DNA of 17,708 nucleotides from an uncultured Bacilli bacterium (GCA_944331725.1 CALVJE010000009.1:1-17708), one strand, 5' to 3'. Counted from the stretch's first letter, positions 7,142-14,546 are shown. Translations and numbers: made by a program. Notes: generated by a model from the letters alone, not told the origin.

Positions 7142-8454
7142 TATGGATTTAATCTATTAGGTCCTCTAAATAACATCATCGCTTCTTTAATAGAAATATC
7201 TAATATTAACATAGTAAGCCTATCAACACCAAGTCCAAAACCACCGTGAGGAGGACAACCATATTTAAAGAATTCTAAATAAAACTCTATATCTTTATCT
7301 AATCCTTTTTCTTCAGCTTGTTTCTTTAAAACATCATATCTATGTTCTCTTTGAGCACCTGTAGTAATCTCTACCCCTCTATATATTAAATCATAGCCTT
7401 CAGGAACATCATTTTTACGCATATGATAGAAAGCACGTTTATCTTTAGGAAAATCTGTTACAAAGATAAATTCAGAATTAAATTCATCCATTGCATAACG
7501 ATATGCAAGACGTTCTCCTTCTGTAGTTAAATCATCCTTTTCTTCTTCATCTACTTTATAACCATACTTTTCTTCTAATATATCATAAAGATCTGCTAGT
7601 TTTACTCTTGGAAATTTATTCTTAGGAACGATTAATTCTTTATTATATACTTCTTTTATTAAATCTCCATATTTAAGATTAACTTTCTCTAAAGCATAAG
7701 TTAATAATTCTTCTTCAAAGTCCATAACATCACGGTATGAATCAATATAAGCAAATTCTAAGTCAAAGCCAGTAAACTCAGTAGTATGTCTACTAGTATT
7801 AGAATTTTCTGCACGAAATACAGGTGCAACTTCAAAGACTCTATCATAACCACTTGCTATAGCCATTTGTTTATAAAATTGAGGAGACTGAGCAAGGTAT
7901 GCTTTACGATCAAAATATTTTACTTCAAAAACTTCAGAACCACTTTCTGATGCAGCCCCTATTAATTTAGGAGTATGTATTTCTGTAAAGTCTTTAGAAT
8001 ATAAAAACTCTCTCATAACTTTAACTAAATAACTTTGAATCTTAAAAATATTAAAGTTATATTCGCATCTAAGATCTAACCATCTATAATCTAATCTTTG
8101 ATCTAAATTTTGAGCATCTTTATCGTGAATATTTATAGGAAGTTCTGGTACACTTTCACTAGTTACTTCTATTTTAGTAGGGATAAATTCCATTCCTCTT
8201 AGTCTAACATTATCATTTTTCTTTAAAGTTCCTGTTATTTTAACAGTAGATTCTGCTGTTAAATTATTAACTAACTCTACCATCTCTTTATTTTTTTCTT
8301 CACTTTTTTCAATCGTAACTTGAACTTTATCAGTAGAGTCTCTTAGTACTAAAAACTGTACCCATTTAATATTTCTAATATTTTCAACAAAACCACTAAT
8401 TTCTATTTCTTTATCATAGTATTTCTCTAAGTCTTTAAAAAATATTTTATTCAT
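7141..8454 (-). CDS. aspS: Aspartyl-tRNA synthetase, archaeal/eukaryotic type
   Basis: This class IIb synthetase charges tRNA with aspartate. At 437 residues it lacks the large GAD insertion of the usual bacterial AspRS (about 590 residues) and follows the short archaeal layout. An OB-fold anticodon domain (about 15-100) is followed by a catalytic domain with FDRKAYLAQSPQFYKQM (181-197), motif 2 (VFRAENSNTSRHTTEFTG, 212-229), YRGVEITTGAQREHR, and motif 3 (GGFGLGVDRLTML, 404-416). The AQSPQ-YKQM and RHTTEF patterns point to AspRS rather than the similar-sized AsnRS. The position where discriminating archaeal enzymes carry a second Trp in GWVW is Glu24 here (GFVEN), so tRNA specificity is unclear. 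The C-terminus is LFRGPNRLNP where most relatives have RDPxRL. The ATG overlaps the hisS end by 8 bases, with AAGGAG inside hisS. Confidence 0.95.
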   Translation of the reverse strand: MNKIFFKDLEKYYDKEIEISGFVENIRNIKWVQFLVLRDSTDKVQVTIEKSEEKNKEMVELVNNLTAESTVKITGTLKKNDNVRLRGMEFIPTKIEVTSESVPELPINIHDKDAQNLDQRLDYRWLDLRCEYNFNIFKIQSYLVKVMREFLYSKDFTEIHTPKLIGAASESGSEVFEVKYFDRKAYLAQSPQFYKQMAIASGYDRVFEVAPVFRAENSNTSRHTTEFTGFDLEFAYIDSYRDVMDFEEELLTYALEKVNLKYGDLIKEVYNKELIVPKNKFPRVKLADLYDILEEKYGYKVDEEEKDDLTTEGERLAYRYAMDEFNSEFIFVTDFPKDKRAFYHMRKNDVPEGYDLIYRGVEITTGAQREHRYDVLKKQAEEKGLDKDIEFYLEFFKYGCPPHGGFGLGVDRLTMLILDISIKEAMMLFRGPNRLNP

Positions 8455-9760
8455 TACTTATCTCTCCTTCATTATGATTATGCTCTTCTTCAATAGGTAG
8501 GTTATCATCACTTAAATATTCATCAAAGTAATAAATGATATATTCCATCATAATCTTTTCTTCTTCTTTTGTTTTATTATTTTTTATAGTAACTATTCCT
8601 TCATTTAAGTCATCACTATTTAATAGTATTAAGTATTTACTATTAAAGTAATCTGCTCTTTTAAACTGACTCTTTAAGCTTCTTTTAGTATATTCTGTTT
8701 CTACTACAAAACCTGACATTCTAAGTTCATTGGCAATATAAATAGCATTTTTCTTTTCATCTTCATTAACATACATAATAAAGATATCTATATCACTTCT
8801 TACATTATCTAGATCTCTAGATATAATTTCATCAACTAATCTATCAAGTCCAACAGCATAACCAACACAAGAAGTATCAGGGCCATCTAAAGTACTTACT
8901 AAATTATCATAACGACCTCCTCCACCGATTGCAAGGTTATTATCAGCAGTCATTAATTCAAAAACAGTATGATTATAATAGTCTAGTCCTCTTACTATTT
9001 TAGGATCTATTTCATATTTAACTTCTAAAATATCTAAATATTCACATACTTTTTCAAAGTGTTCTTTACTTTCTTCATTTAAATAATCTAATATCTTAGG
9101 AGCATCTTTAAAGTAATCTTTATTACTATCTACTTTACAATCTATAATTCTTAAAGGATTCTTATCGAATCTTTCTTTACAATCATCACATAAATCATCT
9201 AAATGAGGTTTAAAATAGCTTTTCAAAGCTTCTCTATATTTATCACGTGATTCTTTATCTCCTAGACTATTAATATGTACTACTGTATCAGTAAGTCCTA
9301 ACATTTTATTAATGTTATAAGCAAGTGATATAACTTCAGCATCAATTATTGGATCACTACTACCTAATACTTCAACTCCATATTGACTAAGCTCTCTAAG
9401 TCTTCCTTTCTGAGGTCTTTCATAACGATACATTGTCCCATTATAATAAACTTTAACAGGTAAGCTATGAGTTCCATACATTTTATTTTCAATATAACTT
9501 CTAACTACTCCTGCTGTTCCTTCAGGTCTTAAAGTAATAGATCTATCTCCTCTATCTTTAAAATCATATGTCTCTTTGGTAACAATATCAGTTGAATCAC
9601 CAATTCCTCTATGAAATAAAAGACTAGATTCAAATATAGGTGTTCTAATATAGTTATAATTATATTTTTCCATACAAGCATCTATTACTTCTTCTACATA
9701 TTTCCAAGTTCTTGCTCTTCTATCTGTTAGATCAACTGTTCCTTTTGGTTTACTAATCAT
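8447..9760 (-). CDS. hisS: Histidyl-tRNA synthetase
   Basis: This class IIa synthetase charges tRNA-His. The protein is 437 residues. TLRPEGTA (76-83) and motif 2 (YRYERPQKGRLRELSQYGVE, 111-130) form the active site. The HisRS-specific HisA (VRGLDYYNHTVFEL, 256-269) and HisB (GGGGRYDNL, 279-287) signatures are present. CDDC at 191-194 and DC at 207-208 are the usual insertion-domain cysteines. The C-terminal anticodon domain covers about 320-415. An acidic, Asn/His-containing tail (IEEEHNHNEGEISNE) extends past it and also encodes the aspS ribosome-binding site. The ATG at 9760 has AAAGGG upstream. The hisS-aspS order is conserved in Firmicutes. The 296-base gap upstream holds a candidate promoter and a probable regulatory RNA. 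Confidence 0.97.
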   Translation of the reverse strand: MISKPKGTVDLTDRRARTWKYVEEVIDACMEKYNYNYIRTPIFESSLLFHRGIGDSTDIVTKETYDFKDRGDRSITLRPEGTAGVVRSYIENKMYGTHSLPVKVYYNGTMYRYERPQKGRLRELSQYGVEVLGSSDPIIDAEVISLAYNINKMLGLTDTVVHINSLGDKESRDKYREALKSYFKPHLDDLCDDCKERFDKNPLRIIDCKVDSNKDYFKDAPKILDYLNEESKEHFEKVCEYLDILEVKYEIDPKIVRGLDYYNHTVFELMTADNNLAIGGGGRYDNLVSTLDGPDTSCVGYAVGLDRLVDEIISRDLDNVRSDIDIFIMYVNEDEKKNAIYIANELRMSGFVVETEYTKRSLKSQFKRADYFNSKYLILLNSDDLNEGIVTIKNNKTKEEEKIMMEYIIYYFDEYLSDDNLPIEEEHNHNEGEISNE

Positions 9761-9785
9761 TTTAATCCCTTTCTTTCTATCAGTT

Positions 9786-9791
9786 ATTATA
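9786..9791 (-). promoter_or_regulatory. -10 element probably serving hisS
   Basis: A perfect TATAAT on the minus strand lies 25 bases upstream of the hisS ATG. No good -35 is present at 16-18 bases (TTTCCT at best), but TG directly precedes the hexamer. A start near 9779 would give a short leader that does not include the structured RNA upstream. An imperfect hairpin (CTTAGG/CCTTAAG on the minus strand, about 9805-9821) lies between them. Confidence 0.5.
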
Positions 9792-9840
9792 CAGTAATTT
9801 TCTTCTTAAGGAAAGCCTAAGCTTAATTTTTATCTTAAAA

Positions 9841-9950
9841 ATAAAAAGAGTCATCATAACTCTTCTTTCATTTGTTTATAAATTTGGGCGACTTTTAAAC
9901 AAAATAAGATGGTAAAGAGAGTTAGATGACTAGGAAATTTCTTTCCTAAT
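9841..9950 (-). ncRNA. Candidate structured RNA: small RNA or hisS leader
   Basis: About 110 bases are bounded by a promoter (9954-9982) and an intrinsic terminator. From 5' to 3' the RNA would contain: a 7-bp hairpin with a GAAA tetraloop (TAGGAAA/TTTCCTA, 9931-9948); a pyrimidine-rich segment (9911-9930); an 8-bp hairpin (TTTGTTTA 9896-9903 with TAAACAAA 9871-9878) presenting GTCGCCC in its loop; and a terminator hairpin (AAGAGT/ACTCTT, extendable to 9 bp) ending in TTTTTATTTTT. The segment 9914-9931 can also pair with 9849-9868 over 18 bp with two one-base bulges, which excludes the terminator hairpin. I recognise no Rfam family. Low-GC Firmicutes often keep 6S RNA near hisS-aspS, but this RNA is too short and folds differently. 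Confidence 0.5.
9843..9867 (-). terminator. Terminator of the candidate RNA
   Basis: On the minus strand a 9-bp stem (core AAGAGT/ACTCTT, one G-T pair) with a 7-base loop TATGATG is followed by a T-rich run. It ends about 80 bases before hisS, so it either closes an independent RNA or acts as an attenuator in a hisS leader. Confidence 0.7.
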
Positions 9951-9953
9951 ACA

Positions 9954-9982
9954 AATATATAATAAAACTTAAAAAGATACAA
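9954..9982 (-). promoter_or_regulatory. Promoter of the candidate RNA
   Basis: TTGTAT (9977-9982; 4 of 6) and TATATT (9954-9959; 5 of 6) are exactly 17 bases apart on the minus strand. The predicted start, near 9947-9950, coincides with the first base of the GAAA-loop hairpin, which supports the pairing of promoter and RNA. Confidence 0.55.
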
Positions 9983-9989
9983 GTACGAG

Positions 9990-10010
9990 TTTTCGTAAAC
10001 ACGTCAAAAC
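9990..10010 (-). terminator. Possible weak terminator of the 618-residue gene
   Basis: On the minus strand GTTTT-GA-CGT-GTTT-ACG-AAAAC folds into an 8-bp hairpin with a 2-base bulge. A T-rich run (TCTTTTTAAGTTTT) follows only about 13 bases later. This is the only plausible terminator between the 618-residue gene and the candidate RNA, and it is weak. A TTGACG motif within it has no matching -10. Confidence 0.3.
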
Positions 10011-10056
10011 CCTTTAATATCAACAAAAATTTATGGTCATTTTTTTATTAAACTAT

Positions 10057-11913
10057 CTATTTTTTAATTTCTTCTAAAATATTATTAATTTTTACTATCA
10101 GTAAATCTTCTTTATTAGTTAATATTTCATTTATTTTTTTAGACTTATCTTTAGAACTATCTAAGTAATCATAATCAAAGTTAGCGAGAGAGTAAGTTAT
10201 TAATTCTTCATTATCTAAAAGTAATTTAACAATATCTTCTATATTTATATCTTTATTAATAAAAGAATTTATAAAATTACTTAAATTATTATCTTTTAGA
10301 TATAAATATCTCTTTAAAATATTTTCAAGTAATAATCTTATATAATTAGATCTATCTATTTTATTAACTAATTCTCTAGCCCCATACTTAGAAGTAAATT
10401 TTATAGTATTACCTGTTTTTAAATAATCAGTAAGTGCATAATTACCTTGTCCTTTCTTATAGACTTTATCACAGATAATAATAGCGGTATGAAGATCTAA
10501 AACTGTATTTATATCTTTAAATAAATAATCATCTTCTTTAGTAATAGTTACATTTATCTTAGGACTATCTATTAAAAGTTTTAACTCTTTTACTCTAGAG
10601 TTTAAATAATTTGTAATTCTCTCATAATTAGTAGTCACTTTTGTACTTGGTATATCTATTTTAATATTATCATTTGTATTAACAGTTGGAGTAGAATTAT
10701 TATTACTGTAATCACTAATTATTAAGTCTGTTAATATATCTTCATCATAAAGTACTTTTAAAATACTAGAAGTTTCAAAAACACTTGTAACATTATCATT
10801 TAATAAGACTTCAACAATTAATCTTTCTATTTCTCTTGTCTTACTATCTAAATTTTTATCATAATCTTTAAAGTATTCATTTAATGGTACATCTTTATAA
10901 GTAATATTAGGATACTTAGAAGAAGGTTTATTATTTACAAGTAAAGCTATTTCGTCTATAAAGGATAATTGATTTGTAATAGATTGTTCTAACATTCTTA
11001 ATCTTCTCTTATATTTTAATATTACCTCATCTATTTCTTTAGTCATTTTATTTCTATAACTTTTCTCAATATAACGCATATATTCATTAATATTATAATA
11101 GATAGTTGCATTATTAATAATTATTTTACAAGTATTTATTATATTATCTTTAGTTAAAATTAAATTAGGTAAATTAGTAAAACTCTGATCTATAATATTT
11201 ATATCTTCTTCACTTTTAACAATAGCATAGTATTTACTATTATCTTCCAAAGTATAACAAGCATAGATTAGATTGTTTTTAGATTTATACAAAGAATCTA
11301 TTATTTGATCATTTATTTTAGCGAAAAGAAGAAATTTACGATTAAGAGTATCTCCTTTACTTTGATTAAGATTTGGTTTAGTTAAAATACTATCTATCAT
11401 AGTTAAAATATTATGTAAGTTAGTTATCGGGTCTATATTATTTTTTATATTATTATATAGAGTTATTAAAGTTTGTTCATCTTTATTATCAATAGTTATA
11501 TTTTTAATCTCTTCTAATTTTTGATTTACTTTAGTTATTAAGTTATTATATTTACTTATATTAGTATTATTTATAACATTTATAGCATCTACTTTTAAGA
11601 TCCTATATAGTTTAGATATCTCTTGATATAAAGAATCTAAATCATTTAGAGTATTATTAGTAGTAGAGCTTTTAAGCATTAAAAATGTTTTATTAATATT
11701 ATCTATAGATGAACTTATAGTAGTTAATTTTTCTTTACTAAGTATATTATCTACCCTTACTAATAATTGTTTTATATGACCAAGTAATTGTTCAATTAAA
11801 TTAACTTTTTCATTTAACTTTTCACTAAAGATAGCTTTATCAGTAATATTGACAAAGTTATTTATATCATCTTTATTAGTATCAATTATTTTTAAAGGTG
11901 TTAAATCTTTCAT
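10057..11913 (-). CDS. Unknown 618-residue soluble, coiled-coil-like protein
   Basis: I do not recognise this protein. It has no signal peptide, membrane helix or catalytic motif. Long stretches are rich in Ile, Leu, Asn, Lys and Asp with heptad-like spacing, particularly about residues 20-180 and 290-340, suggesting extended helices or coiled coils. A mixed alpha/beta segment sits between (FLLFAKINDQIIDSLY...LIYACYTLEDNSKYYAIV, about 200-240), and a helical domain fills the last 130 residues. I start at ATG 11913 because GGAGGT lies 6 bases upstream. The open frame continues 13 codons to 11952 without support. It has its own good promoter (11955-11983). It lies just downstream of the membrane operon and could be functionally linked, but nothing in the sequence proves that. 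Confidence 0.7.
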   Translation of the reverse strand: MKDLTPLKIIDTNKDDINNFVNITDKAIFSEKLNEKVNLIEQLLGHIKQLLVRVDNILSKEKLTTISSSIDNINKTFLMLKSSTTNNTLNDLDSLYQEISKLYRILKVDAINVINNTNISKYNNLITKVNQKLEEIKNITIDNKDEQTLITLYNNIKNNIDPITNLHNILTMIDSILTKPNLNQSKGDTLNRKFLLFAKINDQIIDSLYKSKNNLIYACYTLEDNSKYYAIVKSEEDINIIDQSFTNLPNLILTKDNIINTCKIIINNATIYYNINEYMRYIEKSYRNKMTKEIDEVILKYKRRLRMLEQSITNQLSFIDEIALLVNNKPSSKYPNITYKDVPLNEYFKDYDKNLDSKTREIERLIVEVLLNDNVTSVFETSSILKVLYDEDILTDLIISDYSNNNSTPTVNTNDNIKIDIPSTKVTTNYERITNYLNSRVKELKLLIDSPKINVTITKEDDYLFKDINTVLDLHTAIIICDKVYKKGQGNYALTDYLKTGNTIKFTSKYGARELVNKIDRSNYIRLLLENILKRYLYLKDNNLSNFINSFINKDINIEDIVKLLLDNEELITYSLANFDYDYLDSSKDKSKKINEILTNKEDLLIVKINNILEEIKK

Positions 11914-11954
11914 ATCAATACCTCCACTAGACCAACTTTTATTCTTATACATAA

Positions 11955-11983
11955 ATTATAGCAAAGAAAAAGCAAATAGTAAA
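11955..11983 (-). promoter_or_regulatory. Promoter of the 618-residue gene
   Basis: TTTACT (11978-11983) and a perfect TATAAT (11955-11960) are 17 bases apart on the minus strand. The -35 lies across the loop and first descending base of the terminator hairpin of the upstream gene, so the two elements share DNA. Confidence 0.7.
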
Positions 11984-11993
11984 ATATTTGCTT
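11970..11993 (-). terminator. Terminator of the membrane operon
   Basis: AAGCAAATA pairs with TATTTGCTT (9 bp, 6-base loop), followed on the minus strand by TTTCTTT. The stem begins within the stop codon of the 505-residue gene. Confidence 0.8.
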
Positions 11994-13509
11994 ACATTGT
12001 TTTTGCAGATTCATCAACATTAGTTGTTTGATTAGTTAAATCTTCTCCTGTTGTTGAAAGTTCTCCAGATGCCATTGCTTCTACTGCTGCTTCAGCGACT
12101 TCTTCATTAGTCATAGTAGTTGTTGTATTTTCTACTTCAGTTTGAGCAGGTTCTTGATATGTTACAGTAGGTTCTTGATAAACATCTACTGTTTCAATAT
12201 TAGTAGCTGGTTCTACATAAGTTGATTCAGCTTGTTCAACAGGAACTTGTTCTACTGGTACTTCTTGATTAACATTACTTTGATCTTGTTCTAATTCATC
12301 CTCAGTAGTATCGTAATCACCATTTCCTGCATTTGCAGTATCATTTGGATCTGGTAAATCAGAATTAGTATTTTCGTTTTCACCATCAGTATTTTCATTT
12401 CCACCTTCAGTGGTTAATGAACCATCTTCTATAGCATCAGCAGGGATATCATCATCTAAAATAACATCTCCTTCTGTTAAACTATCATCAGAACCTGATG
12501 GAACTTCTATTACTTCACTAAAATCGTCATCACCATTATCAGTAACTGGTGGTTCTTCTCCTGTTATTACATTATCATAATTATCTTCTTCAGTATTATC
12601 ATTTCCTGTATTAGTATTATCATTTGAATGATCAGGAAGAGTTTGTGGTTCTTGATAATTTAAGTTTTCATATCCTTGATTTACACTACCTGGTGTTTGC
12701 GTAACATTAGGAGCTGGTACAGATGAATAACCTCCACCATTTGAATAATCACTATTATAATTAGTACGAGTTGCATTTCTAGCAGCTTCTTCTGCCGCTT
12801 TTTGTGCTTCTATTTCAGCTTTCTTTTGATTAGCATTATCATTAGCTTGATTTTTAAGGTTATCTAAATTAGGATCATCAATAGTAGTTGCTACCATAGA
12901 CTTACCATTAGTAGGAGTTTTATGTCTTGATAAGTAAAATGCTCCACCTAAACCTACTAAAACTGCTAAACTTACTAAAGCAGGTCTTAACATAGGATGT
13001 TTAGATTTTTTCTTATTATTTAAAGCCTTAATATCTTCATAAGCATCAAAAGCATTCGCTCTATCTTCATCATTCATTCTATCAAGCATAGCCCCAACAT
13101 TAGGTGCAGTATTTTCTCCTACTCTAATATTCTTATCATTATTAAGCATTCTTATTTGGGCATTAGTATATCCTTTATCACTAACATATTTAAATAAAAT
13201 AGATTTAGCAAAGTCTTCATCATTAGTAAACTTATATTCTTTATTACCATCAATATCCTCTACTATGTAACAATAAGATCTCTTCTTATTAGCCCCTTCT
13301 CCTTCATAATAAGCATAAAGTCCTAAGATTTCATAATCATTAATATTAAAACTTTGATTATTATCTTCTTTTTTATTAACTTTACTATCTCTTATTCCGT
13401 TAATATAATTTTTAATTCTAGTAATAACCCCCGTCTTTTTCTCTTTTCTTAATTTAAATTTCTTATTTTTCTTTACAATTTCTTTAATCTTTTCAAAATC
13501 AACCTTCAT
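11992..13509 (-). CDS. Membrane protein with cytoplasmic domain and long acidic external tail
   Basis: I do not recognise this 505-residue protein. The first 45 residues are very basic (many Lys/Arg). A folded-looking domain spans about 55-165 (DYEILGLYAYYEGE...YCYIVEDIDGNKEYKF). One membrane helix lies at about 174-193, with KKKSKH on its inner side, so the N-terminus should be cytoplasmic. A short Lys/Ala/Glu helix follows (about 218-245), then a disordered tail of about 260 residues very rich in Asp, Glu, Asn, Thr and Gly, with short repeats (QEVPVEQVPVEQ; VYQEPTVTYQEPA). No LPXTG motif is present. AGGAGGG upstream supports ATG 13509. It follows the 320-residue gene by 13 bases in the same operon and ends in a terminator. 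Confidence 0.75.
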   Translation of the reverse strand: MKVDFEKIKEIVKKNKKFKLRKEKKTGVITRIKNYINGIRDSKVNKKEDNNQSFNINDYEILGLYAYYEGEGANKKRSYCYIVEDIDGNKEYKFTNDEDFAKSILFKYVSDKGYTNAQIRMLNNDKNIRVGENTAPNVGAMLDRMNDEDRANAFDAYEDIKALNNKKKSKHPMLRPALVSLAVLVGLGGAFYLSRHKTPTNGKSMVATTIDDPNLDNLKNQANDNANQKKAEIEAQKAAEEAARNATRTNYNSDYSNGGGYSSVPAPNVTQTPGSVNQGYENLNYQEPQTLPDHSNDNTNTGNDNTEEDNYDNVITGEEPPVTDNGDDDFSEVIEVPSGSDDSLTEGDVILDDDIPADAIEDGSLTTEGGNENTDGENENTNSDLPDPNDTANAGNGDYDTTEDELEQDQSNVNQEVPVEQVPVEQAESTYVEPATNIETVDVYQEPTVTYQEPAQTEVENTTTTMTNEEVAEAAVEAMASGELSTTGEDLTNQTTNVDESAKTM

Positions 13510-13522
13510 AACCTTTCCCTCC

Positions 13523-14485
13523 TTATCTAGTTCTTCCTGTATAAGTATATCCTTGATTTAATAAACTAGTATCATTATATGTGCTCCATTTAGTATCAGT
13601 ACCACCGCTACTAATTAGGCTTCTTGTTCTTTCACTATAATATTTTACAATACCATAAACTGGTTTGCCATCTTTTGTTGTTCCAACTTTCTCTTCCTGT
13701 GAGTAAAGTTGTACTTCTCTTAAACAGTTAACATCATCTTCTCTACATTTAATAGGTCCTAAACTATTTGTATTATATTTCCAACTAGACCAGTTACTCC
13801 ATCCTGAGAAAACAGGATTACTAGTCTTAGAGTATTCATACATTATAGTAACATTATTATTAGATCCATTATTTGATGTAGATGAATTATTACTATTATT
13901 AGTTGTATTGTTATTACTACTTATATTACTATCATTTGTAATAGTAGTAGCATCAGTTATATCAACTTCATCTGTTACCTTTTCTTCTTCTTTAGTAGTA
14001 TTTTTTTCTTTACTAGAATCTCTTTTACATAAAGTATCCGTACAGTAATCATACTTTCCTACTCTTGTTAATTTATAATCTTCTTTTTCATTACATTTTA
14101 AATTAACTCTTAAAGTATAATCATTATCATTTTTAGTAAGTCTAATATAACTAGCATTAACATCACAAGCTTCATTATTACCATCAGTAAAAGCTTCTAA
14201 TAAGTTTTGATTAATCATCTCTCTTAATGTTAATTCTGTTTTTCCTCCGACTTCTGTTGGTAATCTATCTTCTGTATAATATTTAAAAGCAGCATCTTCC
14301 ATTTTTTCTAAGTTTTCACTAAACACTTTATCATAATTAGAACTACTTTTATTAGTCTCATTATCTGGTGTTGTAAGTTTAGTAATTATAAAGATAATAA
14401 GTATTAAAAAGATAATTACAATAATAGCTTTTAATAAAACATCACGTAATGGAAAACGACCTCTTACATTCTCTTCCGTATACAT
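13523..14485 (-). CDS. Single-pass surface protein with six cysteines and WSxWSxW motif
   Basis: I do not recognise the family of this 320-residue protein. A short basic cytoplasmic N-terminus is followed by one strongly hydrophobic helix (about 16-37) and an external part. Residues 52-140 (ENLEKMEDAAFKYYTEDRLP...LTLREMINQNLLEAF...CDVNASYIRLTKND...LRVNLKC) look like the helix-plus-sheet body of pilin-like domains, with C107 and C131 a likely disulfide. C148/C153 and C247/C254 form two further close pairs. A Thr/Ser/Asn-rich linker (about 155-212) separates this from a C-terminal domain that starts with GWSNWSSW (228-235), as in thrombospondin type-1 repeats. AGGGGGAG upstream supports the ATG. 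A perfect consensus promoter drives it together with the 505-residue gene. Confidence 0.78.
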   Translation of the reverse strand: MYTEENVRGRFPLRDVLLKAIIVIIFLILIIFIITKLTTPDNETNKSSSNYDKVFSENLEKMEDAAFKYYTEDRLPTEVGGKTELTLREMINQNLLEAFTDGNNEACDVNASYIRLTKNDNDYTLRVNLKCNEKEDYKLTRVGKYDYCTDTLCKRDSSKEKNTTKEEEKVTDEVDITDATTITNDSNISSNNNTTNNSNNSSTSNNGSNNNVTIMYEYSKTSNPVFSGWSNWSSWKYNTNSLGPIKCREDDVNCLREVQLYSQEEKVGTTKDGKPVYGIVKYYSERTRSLISSGGTDTKWSTYNDTSLLNQGYTYTGRTR

Positions 14486-14517
14486 AATATTCTCCCCCTT
14501 CTCCTTAAGATGGCCAT

Positions 14518-14546
14518 ATTATACCATAATTTTTAAGGATTGTCAA
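14518..14546 (-). promoter_or_regulatory. Perfect consensus sigma-A promoter of the membrane operon
   Basis: TTGACA (14541-14546) and TATAAT (14518-14523) are 17 bases apart on the minus strand, matching the consensus at all 12 positions. The -35 is formed by the last sense codons of the Smr gene (Leu-Asp-Asn). The start would be near 14511, about 26 bases before the ATG. Confidence 0.9.

Noticed and set aside
7141..8454. Asparaginyl-tRNA synthetase, because of the 437-residue length
   Set aside because: AsnRS has SQSGQLY and GEIIGGSQRE in the active site. This protein has AQSPQFYKQM and YRGVEITTGAQRE, which are AspRS features.
10001..10010. TTGACG as a -35 promoter element
   Set aside because: No -10-like hexamer occurs 16-18 bases downstream on the minus strand. 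The bases are better explained by a small hairpin.
9841..10020. 6S RNA
   Set aside because: Position near hisS-aspS suggested it, but the two ends do not pair across a central bubble over about 180 bases. The local hairpins and terminator fit a shorter RNA better.
9761..10056. T-box leader for hisS
   Set aside because: Synthetase genes of Firmicutes often have one, but I find no T-box core (AGGGTGGTACC-like) or long specifier stem, and the region is too short.
11849..12031. Plus-strand open frame of 60 codons across the end of the membrane operon
   Set aside because: It runs antisense through two genes, a terminator and a promoter, with no start signal.
12121..12280. Direct DNA repeats in the 505-residue gene, possible CRISPR-like array
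   Set aside because: The repeats are short, in frame and encode PVEQ/YQEP protein repeats. Their spacing is not regular.
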